From positions 1 to 6,916 of the forward strand of contig JACPVN010000291.1 in assembly GCA_016191715.1 (NCBI GenBank): a DNA stretch of 6,916 bases, in the 5' to 3' direction. The DNA is from Ignavibacteriota bacterium. Its GTDB lineage: Bacteria > Bacteroidota > Ignavibacteria > UBA10030 > SZUA-254. Shown in pieces: positions 4,980 to 6,916 of this stretch; within the stretch, counting starts at the first letter, position 1, and every line of letters begins with the position of its first letter. The notes under the pieces were generated by a model, which was not told the DNA's origin, searched no databases, and saw nothing but the letters and a program-made list of their open reading frames with translations. Both the position numbers and the translations under genes were made by a program.

Positions 4980-6830
4980 TTAGACTAAAAATTCCGGAGG
5001 CGGCGCCTGCTCGTTGAGCATTTCCGGCGCAATCTCTATCGGCTTTCCTTCAACCGTTTCAATGTCCTTCGTTGTCATCTTCGGGAGTTTGAACTTGTTG
5101 GCGTAGTCGTCAATCAATTTTTGTTCTTTGTCCTTCAGATATTCAACAACCGACAAGACAATCTTCTTGTTCTCTTTATCGAACTCGATAACTTTGAGCG
5201 GAAGTACATCGCCGTTCTTGAATTTTTCACCGACGTTCTTTAACTGAGCAGTCGTCAGATGTGAAGCCGGAACAAATGCGTCCACACCCATCGGGAGTTC
5301 AACGATAACTCCTTTTTCGATGATGCGATTGACAACGCCTTCTGTTTCAACACCCTTCGAATAGAATTGTTCAAATCCATCCCAAGGATTGTCTTTCACT
5401 TGTTTGTGTCCAAGCGAAATACGACGCGCTTCTGCATCAATTCCAAGAATCATGACTTCGATTTCCTGTGCTTTCTTCAACACTTCGGCTGGATGGCGAA
5501 TCTTCTTCGTCCATGATAAGTCGGAAATGTGAACAAGTCCATCGAATCCGGGTTCAAGTTCCACAAACGCACCAAAGTTCGTGAGATTGCGAACCGCGCC
5601 TTTGTGAACCGAGTTAATCGGGTATTTCTGTAAGAAACTCAACCATGGATCCGGTTCGAGTTGTTTCATGCCAAGAGATATTTTCTTGTTCTCTTTATCG
5701 AGACTGAGGATAATTGCATCAACCATTTGTCCCATCGAAACTAATTGCGACGGATGTTTGATGTGCTGTGTCCAACTCATTTCTGAAATATGAATAAGAC
5801 CTTCGATGCCTTTTTCAATTTCAATGAATGCGCCGTAATCTGCCATCGAAACAACTTTACCGGTAACTCTGGTTTGAAGCGGATACTTTGCCTCAATATT
5901 TTCCCACGGATGCGACTGAAGTTGTTTGATACCGAGTGAAATACGTTTCTTGTCTTCACCGAAATCAAGCACGGCAACATTTAACACCTGGTCAAGTTTC
6001 ACAATCTCTGACGGATGATTAACGCGACCCCATGATAAATCAGTGATGTGAACCAAACCATCAACGCCGCCTAAGTCAACGAACACACCAAAGTCGGTAA
6101 TTGCTTTGACAACGCCTTCAAGCACCTGACCTTTTTCAAGCCGGTCAAGAATTTCTTTCCGTTGTCCTGCTAGTTCTTCTTCGATGAGCGCTTTGTGGCT
6201 GACCACAACATTTTCATACGGGTGATTCACTTTCACAACGCGGAAGTCCATAGATTTGCCGAGGAACTGGTCGAAATCGCGAACAGGTCGAACGTCAATT
6301 TGTGAACCGGGTAAGAATGCTTCAATACCGAATAAATCAACAACCAAACCGCCTTTGATTCTTCGCGTGATTTTCCCTTGTAATACTTCTGTGGTATCAT
6401 GCGCTCTGAGAATGCGTTCCCAAATTCGGATGAAATCGGCACGCTTGCGCGAAAGAACTAATTGTCCTTCCTTATCTTCTACGCTTTGTAAGAATACTTC
6501 AATTTCGTCTCCCGGCTTCAACTCATCAATGTTTGGGAATTCAACAATCGGGACGATTCCTTCCGACTTGAATCCGATATCAATGGCTACGCCATCATCA
6601 TTGATTGCAACGATTCTACCCCGCACAATTTCCCCTTCTTTAACATCGTGGAAGGTTGTATCGTACATCCTGGCAAGTTCCTGCAACTCATCATTTGTAT
6701 AACCGCCATATTCTTCATCAACAAGAAATTTCGGTGGTTTTTTTAATCCGGAAGGATGCTTCGTTTCTGCGGAAGTCAGTGACGCAGAAATAAGAGATTC
6801 TTGATAAATTGTTGTTACTGTATCTGTCAT
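4980..6830 (-). CDS. rpsA: 30S ribosomal protein S1
   Basis: The mRNA-binding protein of the small ribosomal subunit, which helps load and unfold messages at initiation. From the chosen start it has 616 residues, longer than the 557 of E. coli because of an N-terminal extension (about 1-60) and a tail ending in a Pro/Glu-rich segment. Six S1 (OB-fold) repeats are visible at roughly 65-130, 148-214, 234-303, 320-390, 407-477 and 494-563; repeats 3-5 carry the recognisable (D/E)GL(V/I)HIS-type core (VHITDLSW, IHISEMSW, VHISDLSW), and each is followed by KRISLG- or KKISLG-type sequence. The ATG at 6830 is preferred because AAGGA stands 7 bases before it; an in-frame ATG at 6893 would add 21 Lys/Ser-rich residues encoded by the leader hairpin. 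It appears monocistronic: repeats and a possible terminator follow. The leader suggests translational control. Confidence 0.96.
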   Translation of the reverse strand: MTDTVTTIYQESLISASLTSAETKHPSGLKKPPKFLVDEEYGGYTNDELQELARMYDTTFHDVKEGEIVRGRIVAINDDGVAIDIGFKSEGIVPIVEFPNIDELKPGDEIEVFLQSVEDKEGQLVLSRKRADFIRIWERILRAHDTTEVLQGKITRRIKGGLVVDLFGIEAFLPGSQIDVRPVRDFDQFLGKSMDFRVVKVNHPYENVVVSHKALIEEELAGQRKEILDRLEKGQVLEGVVKAITDFGVFVDLGGVDGLVHITDLSWGRVNHPSEIVKLDQVLNVAVLDFGEDKKRISLGIKQLQSHPWENIEAKYPLQTRVTGKVVSMADYGAFIEIEKGIEGLIHISEMSWTQHIKHPSQLVSMGQMVDAIILSLDKENKKISLGMKQLEPDPWLSFLQKYPINSVHKGAVRNLTNFGAFVELEPGFDGLVHISDLSWTKKIRHPAEVLKKAQEIEVMILGIDAEARRISLGHKQVKDNPWDGFEQFYSKGVETEGVVNRIIEKGVIVELPMGVDAFVPASHLTTAQLKNVGEKFKNGDVLPLKVIEFDKENKKIVLSVVEYLKDKEQKLIDDYANKFKLPKMTTKDIETVEGKPIEIAPEMLNEQAPPPEFLV

Positions 6831-6880
6831 TAATTTTTCCTTTTTTTTGATAGATGAATTTCCCGGAGAAGAAAATTCAT
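6830..6880 (-). CDS. Possible 16-codon leader ORF coupled to rpsA
   Basis: An ATG in the 5' arm of the leader hairpin opens a frame encoding MNFLLREIHLSKKRKN and ending in TAA, whose last A is the first base of the rpsA ATG (TAATG). Translating ribosomes would melt the hairpin and arrive at the rpsA start. AAGG stands only 4 bases before this ATG, a short spacing. It is so short that chance is a serious alternative; listed because the exact stop/start overlap is suggestive. Confidence 0.2.
   Translation of the reverse strand: MNFLLREIHLSKKRKN
6838..6842 (-). promoter_or_regulatory. rpsA: Shine-Dalgarno sequence of rpsA
   Basis: The minus strand reads AAGGA, 7 bases before the ATG at 6830, within an A-rich stretch. 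It decides the start choice for rpsA and is the only well-placed Shine-Dalgarno sequence found before any gene in the window. Confidence 0.75.
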
Positions 6881-6881
6881 C
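6853..6881 (-). promoter_or_regulatory. rpsA: Hairpin in the rpsA leader
   Basis: In the transcript GAUGAAUUU pairs perfectly with AAAUUCAUC (9 bp) around an 11-base loop, UCUUCUCCGGG. The hairpin ends 10 bases before the AAGGA ribosome binding site. S1 synthesis is autoregulated through leader hairpins in E. coli; a similar role here is an inference from position only. The stem is AU-rich and of modest stability. Confidence 0.5.
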
Positions 6882-6916
6882 CTGCCTTATCATTTCTCTG
6901 TGTCGTCATCTGACAA

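Noticed and set aside
5164..5701. Identical 19-base stretches at 5164-5182 and 5683-5701
   Set aside because: Both encode the DKENKK segment at the end of an S1 repeat, so the match follows from the repeated domain structure of rpsA rather than from a mobile element.
6894..6916. TTGTCA at the right edge as a -35 box for rpsA
   Set aside because: At 17-18 base spacing the sequence (ATGATA or TGATAA) is a poor -10 box, and the box lies at the window edge where context is missing.

Overview
All six confident genes lie on the minus strand, so the window reads right to left: rpsA (ribosomal protein S1), a 363-base gene-free stretch, a DUF4160 gene, an unrecognised 110-residue gene, mtaB (tRNA methylthiotransferase), a DUF5683-like envelope protein, a beta-carbonic-anhydrase-like gene and a DNA methyltransferase whose stop codon is almost at the left edge. 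The protein styles suggest a chromosomal segment from the Bacteroidota/Chlorobi/Ignavibacteria group: an S1 protein with an N-terminal extension and six S1 repeats, a DUF5683-like protein with a PGLGEWY motif, moderate G+C by eye, and almost no Shine-Dalgarno sequences. This placement is an inference from style, not from a search.

Right part (4980-6916): rpsA starts at 6830, not at the farthest upstream ATG (6893), because a clear AAGGA ribosome binding site lies 7 bases before 6830. Its leader holds a perfect 9-bp hairpin and a possible 16-codon leader ORF that ends on the rpsA start codon (TAATG). This arrangement would suit feedback control of S1, but that is not shown.

Middle (4617-4979): no credible gene. 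It holds six short inverted repeats. Five share the outer ends AACC...GGTT (one with a mismatch) although their inner sequences differ; the sixth is an 11-bp stem that may also end the rpsA transcript. This looks like a cluster of REP/MITE-type palindromes. A 13-base piece of one of them also occurs inside the overlap between the next two genes (4364-4376).

Left part (3-4616): the DUF4160 and 110-residue genes overlap by 14 bases and look like a two-gene unit. mtaB follows 31 bases later and the envelope-protein gene 24 bases after that. The carbonic-anhydrase-like gene follows after 62 bases and overlaps the methyltransferase by 4 bases (GTGA), so those two are probably translated together. 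The methyltransferase is a beta-class (motif IV before motif I) TSPPY enzyme. Its C-terminal third resembles a staphylococcal-nuclease (SNase) fold that lacks the catalytic residues. No restriction endonuclease is visible. The most distinctive items are this fusion, the palindrome cluster with its partial copy inside a gene overlap, the unknown DUF4160 partner, and the rpsA leader.
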